Positions 33,544-41,793 of a stretch of 53,390 nt of DNA are shown in pieces. The position numbers were made by a program, and so were the translations under genes. Origin of the DNA: Cyanobium sp. CZS48M (GTDB taxonomy: Bacteria; Cyanobacteriota; Cyanobacteriia; PCC-6307; Cyanobiaceae); contig JAUCZK010000018.1 of NCBI GenBank assembly GCA_030373145.1, positions 1-53,390 on the forward strand, in the 5' to 3' direction. The notes under the pieces are model-generated. The model was not told the origin of the DNA and made no database searches. It worked only from the letters and a program-made list of their open reading frames with translations. Position 1 is the first letter of the stretch, and every line of letters starts with the position of its first letter.

Positions 33544-34506
33544 GTGGTCAATGCCAGCCTGAACTGGGCCAGCATCGTCGGCATCGTGTTGGCCGTCGGT
33601 GGTGCGTTCCTCTATTTCATGAGGAGCTTCAAGCCAGCCCTCGCCCGCGACTACGACGTGTTCTTCGCGGCCATCGGTCTGCTCTGCGGCGGAATTCTGT
33701 TTTTCCAGGGCTGGCGGCTGGATCCGATCCTCCAGTTCGGCCAGTTTTTGCTGGCGGGCACCACCGTCTTCTTCGCCTACGAAAGCGTGCGCCTGCGGGG
33801 CGTCACCACCGAGCAGGCGCGGCGCTCCTCCTACTTCGACGACGACGAACCCCTGCCGGCCAGGCCGAGGGTGGGCGGTCGTGCCGGCTGGGATGACGAT
33901 GTGGAGCGCTTCGAGGAACCCCAGCCCCTGCGGCGGCGGATCCGCTCCCCCCTCAGCGAAGACACCGACGAGGATCCCAGCTTTTACCGGCCCCGCCGGG
34001 AGACAGCACGCACAGCCATTCCCGAGCGGGCCGCCAGCCGCCGCAGCAGCGCCGAGGACAGCTGGGACGCCCCCCCGTCCAGCTCCCGCGGGGAACCCGA
34101 GTCGTACGGCTCCCGCAGCGCCGCCAGTACCAGCCCAGCGCCCTCGGCCAGTTCCGCCTCCAGTACCGCGGGCTCGGGGCCGGCCTTCGGCTCCCGCAGA
34201 CGGGAGCGCGACAGCGGGGTCGAGCCGCGCCGCGGCAGCCGTCCGGTGCCCAGCGGCGACAGCATGCCCCGCTCCAGCCGTCGGCCAGGCCCTGCCGGCT
34301 CTTCTGATCCGGCGTCCAGCCCGGCCCCGGGCATCCCCCAGGGCACCCCGATTCGCAGACGCCCCGCCGCTGCCAGCAACAGTCCTGCCGCTGCCGACCC
34401 CATCGCTGGCCCCGGCACCCCCGTGAGCGACGCCGACTACACCCCCCTGCGGCCCACCCCTTCCAGCAGCCGGCCCCGGGATAACAGCTCCCGTTTCGAC
34501 AGCTGA
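33544..34506 (+). CDS. ycf66: Ycf66 family protein with long disordered tail
   Basis: A 320-residue protein. The first 95 residues match Ycf66, with three membrane segments (WASIVGIVLAVGGAFLYF; YDVFFAAIGLLCGGILFFQG; FGQFLLAGTTVFFAYESVRL). The rest is a Ser/Pro/Arg-rich low-complexity tail with acidic islands, typical of cyanobacterial Ycf66 tails. The start is GTG 33544. Function unknown; kept in chloroplasts of early algae and land plants. Confidence 0.92.
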   Translation: MVNASLNWASIVGIVLAVGGAFLYFMRSFKPALARDYDVFFAAIGLLCGGILFFQGWRLDPILQFGQFLLAGTTVFFAYESVRLRGVTTEQARRSSYFDDDEPLPARPRVGGRAGWDDDVERFEEPQPLRRRIRSPLSEDTDEDPSFYRPRRETARTAIPERAASRRSSAEDSWDAPPSSSRGEPESYGSRSAASTSPAPSASSASSTAGSGPAFGSRRRERDSGVEPRRGSRPVPSGDSMPRSSRRPGPAGSSDPASSPAPGIPQGTPIRRRPAAASNSPAAADPIAGPGTPVSDADYTPLRPTPSSSRPRDNSSRFDS

Positions 34507-34538
34507 TCACCCCCCCGAAGGCCGCCGTCCTGGCGGCA

Positions 34539-35069
34539 ATGGCCGCGGCCCTGGCGGTTGGTCTGGGGGCTTGCTCCCTGCCCTGGGCCCGCCGTTCCCG
34601 TCCGGCTCCGTCTGCAGGCTGGGAGGCCAACCTCAGCCGCCAGGATCCAGCCCTCAGCGGTGATGGGCGTCTGCTGGCCAGCGTGATCGAACGCCAGGGT
34701 CGCTCCACCGTGCTGCTGCAGGAGCGCAGCAGTGGACGGGTGCTGCCCCTGCGCCACCTCAGCCGCTGGCAACCCCACAGTTCCCCATCGCTGAGCTGGA
34801 GGGGGCGCTACCTGGCCGTGATCGTGCAGCGCGGCGATCGACGCCTGGCGGTGATCGAAGATCGCCTCACCAACCGGCTGCTGCCGTTGCCCTTGCCGGG
34901 CGGACGCGAACCGGTGCGGCTGAGCCTGGCACCCGATGGCCAGCGCCTGGCCCTGCAACTGGTGGCCTCGGGCCGCTGGCGGGTGGAGGTGTTCGATCTG
35001 GCGGGGGCGCTGGAGCTGGATCCACCCGCCGGGGAGCTGCTGCGCACACCAGCTGCAGCCACGCCATGA
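34539..35069 (+). CDS. TolB-like beta-propeller lipoprotein (short), copy 1
   Basis: A 176-residue protein with a lipobox GLGAC, then RQDPALSGDGRLLASVIERQ, LSWRGRYLAVIVQRG and LSLAPDGQRLALQLVASGRW, repeats like the S-DG blades of TolB propellers, but only enough for part of a propeller. From ATG 34539 the Cys is residue 12, very short for a signal; a CTG at 34503, overlapping the ycf66 stop, would give MITPPKAAVLAAM before it and a normal lipoprotein signal. ATGA overlap with copy 2. Confidence 0.75.
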   Translation: MAAALAVGLGACSLPWARRSRPAPSAGWEANLSRQDPALSGDGRLLASVIERQGRSTVLLQERSSGRVLPLRHLSRWQPHSSPSLSWRGRYLAVIVQRGDRRLAVIEDRLTNRLLPLPLPGGREPVRLSLAPDGQRLALQLVASGRWRVEVFDLAGALELDPPAGELLRTPAAATP

Positions 35070-35572
35070 CACTCCAAGGGTCTCAACATCCAGGTGCTGC
35101 CCGGCTGGGGGTGGCACTGCTGGCCACCGGCTTGCTCAGCGCTTGCGTGGCCACACCCCTGCGGCCCCTGCCAACGATCAACCAGCGACTGGAGCAGAAC
35201 GGCAGCAACCGCGATCCGTCCCTGAGCGGCCGCTGGCTGGCCCTGATCAGCGGACGCGATGGACGGGAGCGGGTGGAGCTGATCGACCTGGAGCTGAACC
35301 GGCCCGTGCCCCTGCCGGGGCTGAACCGGCCCGATGCCCAGCCCCTGAACGTCAGTGTCGATGCTGCCGGGGAGCGGATGGCCCTGATCCGCCAGCGCGA
35401 TGGCCGCACGGAGCTGGCGCTCTACAGCCGCAGCAGGCAGAGCCTGCAGCCGCTGCCCCTGGATCCGCCCGGGGTGCCACGGCAGCTGCAACTCGACGCC
35501 AACGGCCGTGTGCTGGCGGTGCAAGTCAGCCGCGGCGGCCTCTGGCAGGTGGACCTGATCGAGCTGCCCTGA
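35066..35572 (+). CDS. TolB-like beta-propeller lipoprotein (short), copy 2
   Basis: A 168-residue protein with signal LGVALLATGLLSAC (lipobox LSAC), then NRDPSLSGRWLALISGRDGR, VDAAGERMALIRQRDGR and LDANGRVLAVQVSRGGLWQV, a tandem paralogue of copy 1 with the same order of repeats. Probably anchored in a membrane facing the periplasm, where the two may form a joint blade set. Translationally coupled to copy 1; 5 bases from the convergent hli gene. Confidence 0.8.
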   Translation: MTLQGSQHPGAARLGVALLATGLLSACVATPLRPLPTINQRLEQNGSNRDPSLSGRWLALISGRDGRERVELIDLELNRPVPLPGLNRPDAQPLNVSVDAAGERMALIRQRDGRTELALYSRSRQSLQPLPLDPPGVPRQLQLDANGRVLAVQVSRGGLWQVDLIELP

Positions 35573-35576
35573 GGCT

Positions 35577-35777
35577 TCAGGGCACCAGGCCCGCCCAGTG
35601 CAGGAAGGTATCGCCGCTGAGGGCCTCGATCAGCAGCACGGCGGCAAAGCCAAGCATGGCGAAGCGACCGTTCACCCGCTCCGCGTAGCCGCTCCAGCCG
35701 AACGCCGGCACGTCGGAGGTGGTGGCACTGGTGGCGGGAATGGCCTCAGAGTCGCTGGCAGGAGCTGGGGATGACAT
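35577..35777 (-). CDS. High-light-inducible protein (HLIP/Scp)
   Basis: 66 residues with a disordered N-terminus and one chlorophyll-binding helix ERVNGRFAMLGFAAVLLIEA, with the ExxNGRxAMxG motif of HLIPs (Glu, Asn and Arg for chlorophyll). Located in thylakoid membranes; binds chlorophyll and carotenoid during PSII assembly and light stress. Its ATG shares one base with the stop of the ABC transporter upstream (TGATG), so translation is coupled. Confidence 0.95.
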   Translation of the reverse strand: MSSPAPASDSEAIPATSATTSDVPAFGWSGYAERVNGRFAMLGFAAVLLIEALSGDTFLHWAGLVP

Positions 35778-37789
35778 CAGGGCTCACGGTTGCGGCCAAA
35801 GTCATAGCCGGCGGCGGGCAGAAGCCGCCAGCCACCCTGGCCATCGAGCTCCAGCACCGTGTCGTGGTAGGCCGTGAGGGTGGGCCGGTGGCCAACGCTC
35901 ACGAAGGCCATCTCCCGCTCCACCAGCAGTTCGTAGAGCGCCTTCTCCGTGGCCACGTCGAGGGCGCTGGTGGCCTCGTCGAGCACCACGAACCGGGGCG
36001 AGTTGAGCAGCAGTCGGGCGAAGGCCAGGCGCTGCTGCTCTCCGAGAGACAGCAGGCGGGGCCAGTCCTGCTTGATGTCCAGATCGGGATAGCGGTGCAC
36101 CAGTTCGGGCAGGCGCACCTCCTCAAGCACATGGCGCAGCTGCTCGTCGCTGAAACGAGCGGGGGGCTGGGGGTAGCAGAGCTGCTCGCGCAGGCTGCCC
36201 AGCAGCATGTAGGGCTTCTGGGGAATGAACAGCAGGTCGCTTTCGGGAGGGCGCTGCACCCGGCCGGTCTCCGTGTCCCAGAGGCCGCTGATCAGGCGCA
36301 GCAGGGAGGTTTTGCCGCAACCGGAGGGACCTACAACCAGCAGGCGCTGGTCAGCGGCGACGCTGAGGCTGAGGTTGTGGATCAGGCGGCGCGTGCTGCG
36401 CGGCGGCACCAGATCGACGTTCTCAAGCAGGATCGCTGAGCCGCTGTCGGCTGGCGGCGGCGCAGCGCCCAGCAGGTTGGCTTGACCGCCGAGGAGCAAG
36501 CCGCTGATCTTCTCAATCCGGGTCTGGAAGCCCTCGAGGCGGCTGATCGAGGCGGAGAAGGAGGCCAGTCCCTGGATGTTATTGACGATGAAGCTCACCG
36601 AGAAGAACACCTGGGAAAAAGCAATGCCTGCCTGTCCGAATACACCGAAATCCTTCTGCTTGGCGAAGTAGAGCGGCGCGAGCACCAACCAGGGCAGGAA
36701 ACGCGAGAAATAGTCGTAGGAGCGCTGGATCACCGTGATCAATGCGCTCCAGACGATCAGTCGATTGAAGTTGAAGATTGCTGCGCCAAGGCGACGCTCT
36801 GCCTCCCGCCGTTCCACTTCCTCACCTTTGTAGAAAGCAATGGCCTCAGCATTGTCCCGGATGTGGACAAGGCCGTAGCGGAAGTCGGCCTCGAGCTTGA
36901 GCTGCTGCTTGTTGAGGAAGACTAGGCGTCCCGCCGTAAACACGATCACACTGGTGCCGATCACCGAGTAGGCCAGCAGCACCAACGCCAGTTGACCGCT
37001 GATCGACCAGAGCACAATAATGAAACTCACGAATGTGAGCAGAGCCTCGAACACATCGACCGTGAAGTTGAGGCTCTGGGCGGTGAAGCTGTCGGCATCC
37101 TGGGAGATGCGTTGGTCGGGGTTGTCGATCTCCTCCTGGCTTTCTTCGTTGGGATTGAGAACGTAGTAGGCGCGGTTCTCCATGTAGCGACCGATCAGCC
37201 GGCCCGTTAACCACTGGCGCCAGAGCAGGCCCAGCTTGGGCACCAGATAACTCCGGAGCCCACGGATCGGCAGGGCGAAGACGAGGCAGCCGGCATAGAT
37301 GGCGACGATCTTCCAGAACTCTTCCTGCTTGTAGGCCACAAGGGCGTTGTCGATATTGCGGGCCACGAAGCTGATGCCCACATTGATGCCGTTGAGCACC
37401 AGGATCAGCTGCACGATCAGGGCCAGCAGCAGCCACGGCACCCAGCGCCCTTGCCGCAGACGCTGGCGCATCAGGGCGAAGGCCAGCAGGCCAGCGAGGA
37501 AGGCCCCCATCACCCCCTTGCCCCAGGCGCCCGCCCAGATTCCCGCCACCCACTCGGGTACCCCCGGCAGGAAGCGGCTCTGCATCTCGGGGATCAGGGC
37601 ACCGCTGAGGGCCACCGCTCCGGTGAGCAGCAACAGGGTGGTGCCCACCACCACCGCCACCATGGCCAGCATCAGCAGCAGGAACTGCCCGCCCGTGCTG
37701 GCGCCGCCCCCATCGAGGGGCAGGAAGTAGGGCTGGGCCAGGCGCTGCAGCTTGGCCACCTGCTCGCGAAGGGCCTTGAGGGGACTCAT
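35777..37789 (-). CDS. ABC transporter, fused permease/ATPase (ABCD/SbmA-BacA-like)
   Basis: A 670-residue half-transporter: six or so membrane segments in the ABC_membrane_2 type domain (GKGVMGAFLAGLLAFALMR; WPWLLLALIVQLILVLNGI-like; NPNEESQEEIDNPDQRISQD), with the DNPDQRI motif typical of ABCD/YddA proteins, and an ATPase with Walker A VGPSGCGKTSLL, signature LSLGEQQRLAFARL and Walker B FVVLDEATSALD. The substrate may be a fatty acyl or a peptide; unknown. Coupled to the hli gene. Confidence 0.9.
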   Translation of the reverse strand: MSPLKALREQVAKLQRLAQPYFLPLDGGGASTGGQFLLLMLAMVAVVVGTTLLLLTGAVALSGALIPEMQSRFLPGVPEWVAGIWAGAWGKGVMGAFLAGLLAFALMRQRLRQGRWVPWLLLALIVQLILVLNGINVGISFVARNIDNALVAYKQEEFWKIVAIYAGCLVFALPIRGLRSYLVPKLGLLWRQWLTGRLIGRYMENRAYYVLNPNEESQEEIDNPDQRISQDADSFTAQSLNFTVDVFEALLTFVSFIIVLWSISGQLALVLLAYSVIGTSVIVFTAGRLVFLNKQQLKLEADFRYGLVHIRDNAEAIAFYKGEEVERREAERRLGAAIFNFNRLIVWSALITVIQRSYDYFSRFLPWLVLAPLYFAKQKDFGVFGQAGIAFSQVFFSVSFIVNNIQGLASFSASISRLEGFQTRIEKISGLLLGGQANLLGAAPPPADSGSAILLENVDLVPPRSTRRLIHNLSLSVAADQRLLVVGPSGCGKTSLLRLISGLWDTETGRVQRPPESDLLFIPQKPYMLLGSLREQLCYPQPPARFSDEQLRHVLEEVRLPELVHRYPDLDIKQDWPRLLSLGEQQRLAFARLLLNSPRFVVLDEATSALDVATEKALYELLVEREMAFVSVGHRPTLTAYHDTVLELDGQGGWRLLPAAGYDFGRNREP

Positions 37790-37829
37790 GAACGGTTGCG
37801 GGTCGGCCCATTGTCGCCGCTGGCGGGCG

Positions 37830-38174
37830 TCAGCCGGGGGGCCAGAGCAGGGGGCGGCCGCCGATCACATGCACATGCAGGTGAAAGACCGTCTGGCCCG
37901 CCTCTGCGCCGTTGTTGATCACCGTGCGCCAGCCCACCAGGCCCTCCTGCTTGGCCACCTGGGCCGCCACCAGCAGCAGATGCCCCAGCAGGGCCTGGTG
38001 GCGGGGCTCGGCGTCACTGAGGTCCACCAGGGGCTCGCGCGGAATCACCAGCACATGCACCGGCGCCTGGGGCTGAATATCGCGGAAGGCCAGGCAGAGG
38101 TCGTCGGCATGGACCTGATCGCAGGGGATCTCACCCCGCAGGATGCGCGCGAAGATCGTGTCGCTCTCGGCCAT
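37830..38174 (-). CDS. HIT-family nucleotide hydrolase
   Basis: A 114-residue protein with DTIFARILRGEIP at the N-terminus and the histidine triad HLHVHVIGGR near the C-terminus, with PVHVLVIPREPLVDL. HINT-type purine phosphoramidase. ATG 38174 was chosen (MAESDTIFARIL) because relatives start this way. It is divergent from the ComM-like gene, with 79 bases between them. Confidence 0.95.
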   Translation of the reverse strand: MAESDTIFARILRGEIPCDQVHADDLCLAFRDIQPQAPVHVLVIPREPLVDLSDAEPRHQALLGHLLLVAAQVAKQEGLVGWRTVINNGAEAGQTVFHLHVHVIGGRPLLWPPG

Positions 38175-38253
38175 GGCGCCTCCGCCGGAACCCGGCAACG
38201 GATGGGGGTGGGACAGGCGGGGCACTGACTGGGTGTTCGATGCCCGAGCGCCG

Positions 38254-39813
38254 ATGTTGGCACGCTGCAGCAGCGCTTCCCTGCAGGGCCTGGAGGCCAG
38301 GGAGGTGGCGGTGGAGGTGGACATCGCCCCCGGTCTGCCCGGGCTTCAGATCGTCGGTCTGGCGGAGGCGGCGGTGCGTGAGGCCCGCGAGCGAGTGCGC
38401 GCAGCCCTGCGCAACAGCGGCTTCCGCGTGCCCCTCACCCGGGTGATCGTGAGCCTGGCCCCAGCGGATCTGCGCAAGGAGGGACCGGCCTTTGATCTGC
38501 CGATCGCTCTGGGGCTGCTGCTGGCCTCGGGCCAGCTGGCACCCGAGCGCATGGCGGGAATCTGGAGCGCCGCCGAGCTGGGCCTCGACGGCAGCCTGCG
38601 GCCGGTGCGAGGGGTGATGGCCCTGGCCCTCGCCGCCAGGCTCGGTGGGGCCAGGGCCCTGGTGGTGCCCCAGGCCAATGCCGGCGAGGCGGCGCTGGTG
38701 TCGGGGCTGGCGGTGTGGCCGGCGGCGGATCTGGCACAGCTGATGGGCTGGCTGGCGGATCCCCTCAGCGTTCCCGCCCCGGCACCTGCCCTGGCGCGGC
38801 CGGGGCCAGCCCAGCCCGATCTGGCCGAGGTGATCGGTCAGGCCCATGGCCGCCGGGCCCTGGAGATCGCCGCGGCCGGCGGTCACCACCTGCTGCTGGT
38901 GGGCCCACCGGGCAGCGGCAAGACCATGCTGGCCCGGCGCCTGGCGGGTCTGCTGCCGCCCCTGCCCCGCCAGGAAGCCCTGGAGCTCACCCAGCTCTAT
39001 TCCGTGGCCGGACTGCTAAGCGACGGTGGTGCCCTGATCGGCTCAAGGCCCTTCCGGGCGCCCCACCACAGCTGCACGGCCACGGCCCTGGTGGGCGGTG
39101 GCGCCACCCCAAGGCCAGGGGAGCTGTCGCTGGCCCACCACGGCGTGCTCTTCCTCGATGAGCTGGCGGAGTTTCGCCGTGAGGTGCTGGAGCAGCTGCG
39201 CCAACCCCTGGAAGAGGGTGAGGTGTGGATCAGCCGCTCCCGCCAGCAGAGCCGCTTCCCCTGCCGGGCAGCCCTGGTGGCCGCCACGAACCCCTGTCCC
39301 TGCGGCTGGTTCGGCGATCCTGAGCGCGCCTGCGGTTGCGGCGAAGCGCTGCAGCGACGCTACTGGTCACGGCTCTCGGGTCCCCTGCTGGATCGCCTCG
39401 ATCTGCAGGTGGTGATGGGTCGGCTGGAGCCCGGCGCCCTGGCGCGCAGCTACGGCCTGAGGGCAGGGCCAGACACCGGAGCGCAGGAGCCGTCCGAGAG
39501 CTCAGCCGTGGTGGCGGCGCGAGTGCTGAAGGCACGGCAGCGGATGGCGCAGCGCAATCCAGGGGGCAGACCCAATGGCCAATTGCCGGGCTCAAGCCTC
39601 AGAAGCCTGGTGGAGCTCGAAACCGGATCGCTGCAGCTGTGGCAGCAGGCGATCAGCCAACGAAGCCTGAGTGCTAGAGCCGGGGAACGGCTGCTGCGGG
39701 TGGCCCTCACCCTGGCGGATCTGGAGGGAACCAAGGCCGTGGGCGCTCAGCAACTGGCCGAAGCCCTGACCTATCGGTCGTTCGACCAGATCGGCAGAGA
39801 GCATCAAAACTGA
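38254..39813 (+). CDS. ComM/YifB family Mg-chelatase-like AAA ATPase
   Basis: A 519-residue protein: N-domain of the ChlI-like class (VEVDIAPGLPGLQIVGLAE), AAA motor with Walker A GPPGSGKTMLARRLAG, FRAPHHSCTATALVGGG, Walker B GVLFLDELAEFRREVLE, ATNPCPCGWFGD and the C-terminal domain. ComM promotes branch migration in natural transformation; picocyanobacteria carry it, though competence here cannot be judged. ATG 38254 is preferred to 38143 because family members start near ARCSSASLQG. Confidence 0.93.
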   Translation: MLARCSSASLQGLEAREVAVEVDIAPGLPGLQIVGLAEAAVREARERVRAALRNSGFRVPLTRVIVSLAPADLRKEGPAFDLPIALGLLLASGQLAPERMAGIWSAAELGLDGSLRPVRGVMALALAARLGGARALVVPQANAGEAALVSGLAVWPAADLAQLMGWLADPLSVPAPAPALARPGPAQPDLAEVIGQAHGRRALEIAAAGGHHLLLVGPPGSGKTMLARRLAGLLPPLPRQEALELTQLYSVAGLLSDGGALIGSRPFRAPHHSCTATALVGGGATPRPGELSLAHHGVLFLDELAEFRREVLEQLRQPLEEGEVWISRSRQQSRFPCRAALVAATNPCPCGWFGDPERACGCGEALQRRYWSRLSGPLLDRLDLQVVMGRLEPGALARSYGLRAGPDTGAQEPSESSAVVAARVLKARQRMAQRNPGGRPNGQLPGSSLRSLVELETGSLQLWQQAISQRSLSARAGERLLRVALTLADLEGTKAVGAQQLAEALTYRSFDQIGREHQN

Positions 39814-39899
39814 TCGAAATGGATCAGGGCACGTTAAGCACTTGCCCAGAGCCAGCTCAGCTCGAGCTCAGCCCCAACTTCAGCGACCGCTGCAGACGA

Positions 39900-40070
39900 T
39901 CAGCGGCGGCGGCGGCGCTGCTGGGCCTTGCGCTTGTACTTCTCGGTGGGCGTCTCGTGGTGACGCAGGCGCTTGAGGTCTGCGAAGATGCCGGCCTTGG
40001 ACACCTGCCGCTTGAAGCGGCGCAGGGCCGATTCGATGCCTTCGTTTTCGCCGACGGTGACCTGGGTCAT
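39900..40070 (-). CDS. rpsU: Ribosomal protein S21
   Basis: 56 residues, [20 protein letters not shown] then [20 protein letters not shown] and [16 protein letters not shown], a complete S21 with the family start and basic tail. It joins the 30S subunit near the anti-Shine-Dalgarno region of 16S rRNA. It lies on the minus strand between ComM (convergent) and the DUF3747 gene upstream. Confidence 0.97.
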   Translation of the reverse strand: MTQVTVGENEGIESALRRFKRQVSKAGIFADLKRLRHHETPTEKYKRKAQQRRRRR

Positions 40071-40128
40071 GAACCACGCAGTGGGGCTAGGTGAACGTCA
40101 ATGTAGCAATCGGCTCAGCGGGCCCTGA

Positions 40129-40884
40129 TCAAGGCCTGACCTTGCCGGCGGGTAGCGCGGGCGGGGGAACCAGGGCCGCAGGGGCCACCTCTGCAGGGAC
40201 CACCGCTGCAGGGACCACGGCTGCAGGCAACGGGCTGGAGGGGATGGGGGCTGTGGTGGCTGGGCTGATGCCTGGCAGGGCCGCTTCCGGTTGAGCGGTC
40301 TCCTGGCCCGGCCAGGTGTCCCGGTAGATGTAGACGTGGCCGAGGGTGCGTTTGCCGAATTGACGGCGCATCAGCCTCCAGCCAGGTTCGGGCACGAACA
40401 TCAGAAAGCCATCGCTGTGGCCCTGGGTGCGGGCCACCACCATCTCCGGGCCTCCCTGGTTGCGCCCCGGCGCCGCCAGCAGGATGTTGTCGCTGCCCTG
40501 GCGCACCACGCTCAGCCGGTAGACGGTTCCCAGATCGCTGCCGCCCACCCGCAGGGAATAGCCGTTGCCATCCATGTAGCGCGAGCAGATCCCGGTGAAA
40601 TCAAAGCTGCCCAGCAGGGGCTCCACCCGGGCGGGGGAGGCTCCGCTGGTGGAGAAACAGGGGCGGCGATCGCTCACCTGCTCGTAGATGTTCAGCTGGG
40701 CCCGCAGGCCATCACCGATCGGTGCGGCCACCAGCACGAACTTCGACTGATCCATCTCAGCGGCACTGAACAGGGCCCCCTGGGCCCTGACGGGTCCGGC
40801 CACCGCCAGGCCCAGCAGCACCGGCAGCGTCGGCAGCAGCACGCTGATCGAGCGCAGGAGGAGAGGCAGGGGCGCGACGCGCAT
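40129..40884 (-). CDS. DUF3747-type secreted protein with repeat tail
   Basis: A 251-residue protein with a signal peptide (SVLLPTLPVLLGLAVAGPVRA, cut before QGALFS), a DUF3747 domain (SAAEMDQSKFVLVAAPIGDG; QLNIYEQVSDRRPCF; GSDNILLAAPGRNQGGPEMV; GHVYIYRDTWPG) with three cysteines, and a tail of AAVVP-type repeats encoded by a 15-base tandem repeat at about 40191-40218. Probably exported; function unknown. Confidence 0.85.
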   Translation of the reverse strand: MRVAPLPLLLRSISVLLPTLPVLLGLAVAGPVRAQGALFSAAEMDQSKFVLVAAPIGDGLRAQLNIYEQVSDRRPCFSTSGASPARVEPLLGSFDFTGICSRYMDGNGYSLRVGGSDLGTVYRLSVVRQGSDNILLAAPGRNQGGPEMVVARTQGHSDGFLMFVPEPGWRLMRRQFGKRTLGHVYIYRDTWPGQETAQPEAALPGISPATTAPIPSSPLPAAVVPAAVVPAEVAPAALVPPPALPAGKVRP

Positions 40885-40943
40885 CGGATGACGGGGCGAG
40901 GTGGCCCGATCGTAGAAGTGCGATCCAGGGGCGCCAGGGGCGT

Positions 40944-41141
40944 TCAGCTGGCTTTGTTGAGACGAATTGCGACCAGCAGGCTGATCACCGTTCCCGGCAG
41001 ACAGGCCGCCAGGATCAGCCGGGTGGTGAGCACGCCCAGGTCAGGTTCGCCGTAGGAGAGCTCGAAGAGCGATCCGGTGGCGGCAATGCCCAGCAGGCAG
41101 GCCAGCCCGAGAAAGACCCCGGCGAGGGGTTGCATCGGCAT
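40944..41141 (-). CDS. Small two-helix membrane protein
   Basis: 65 residues with two membrane segments (PLAGVFLGLACLLGIAATGSL; LILAACLPGTVISLLVAIRL) joined by a short FELSYGEPDLGVLTTR loop. Family not named; the FELSxGxPDxG loop looks conserved. It is 6 bases downstream of def on the same strand, so probably co-transcribed. Confidence 0.72.
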   Translation of the reverse strand: MPMQPLAGVFLGLACLLGIAATGSLFELSYGEPDLGVLTTRLILAACLPGTVISLLVAIRLNKAS

Positions 41142-41147
41142 GGGGAC

Positions 41148-41753
41148 TCAGCGCTGGGAGTAGACATCATCACGGCGGAAGCCGTGATCCTTGAGCTCCT
41201 CGTTGAGGCTGAGCTCATCGCCGACCAGATCAACGAACAGCACCCCCTTGAGGTGGTCCATCTCGTGCAGGATGCAGCGGGCCAGCAGGCCATCGGCCTT
41301 GAGGCGGCGCGGGCGACCCTGCTCATCGCGGTAGCTCACCTCCGCCTCACTCGGGCGCACCACGGAGAGGTACACGCCGGGAATGCTCAGGCAGCCCTCC
41401 TCGTAGGTGTTGAGCGCGGCGCTGGTGCCGTTGAGTTCCGGGTTCACGAGCACCATCGGTGGTGTGGCCGAATTTTCGGGATCGAGATCGATCACCAGCA
41501 GCTGTTTGTGCACGCCCACTTGGGGTGCCGCCAGGCCGATGCCGTGGGCGCTGTACATGCTGCGCAGCATGTCGCGGGCCAGCTCGCGCACCGAGTCGTC
41601 CACCTTGCTGATGCGCTTGGCGGGTTGGCGCAGCACCTGATCCCCCAGCGTGTGGATCGTGAGCGGCGGAGACTCCAGCACCTCCTTGGGCACCTGGACC
41701 GTGCGGCTGGTCTGCTCCGCCTGGCGGGCCATCTTGGCGAAGCTGCTGGCCAA
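41148..41753 (-). CDS. def: Peptide deformylase
   Basis: A 201-residue Def with motif I GIGLAAPQVG, motif II EEGCLSIPG (Cys metal ligand) and motif III ILHEMDHLKG (two His ligands, catalytic Glu). Removes N-formyl from new proteins. Start TTG 41753 (product MASSFAKMARQAEQ), as cyanobacterial relatives start; ATG 41732 is possible. Divergent from the S9 peptidase gene, with 40 bases between them. Confidence 0.96.
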   Translation of the reverse strand: MASSFAKMARQAEQTSRTVQVPKEVLESPPLTIHTLGDQVLRQPAKRISKVDDSVRELARDMLRSMYSAHGIGLAAPQVGVHKQLLVIDLDPENSATPPMVLVNPELNGTSAALNTYEEGCLSIPGVYLSVVRPSEAEVSYRDEQGRPRRLKADGLLARCILHEMDHLKGVLFVDLVGDELSLNEELKDHGFRRDDVYSQR

Positions 41754-41793
41754 AGCGTCACCTGAAACGATGAAGAGATTGTAGGAGCCGCTG

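Noticed and set aside
39880-40077. 65-residue leftward frame over rpsU
   Set aside because: It is the wrong frame of the real S21 gene at 39900-40070, which has a perfect family match.
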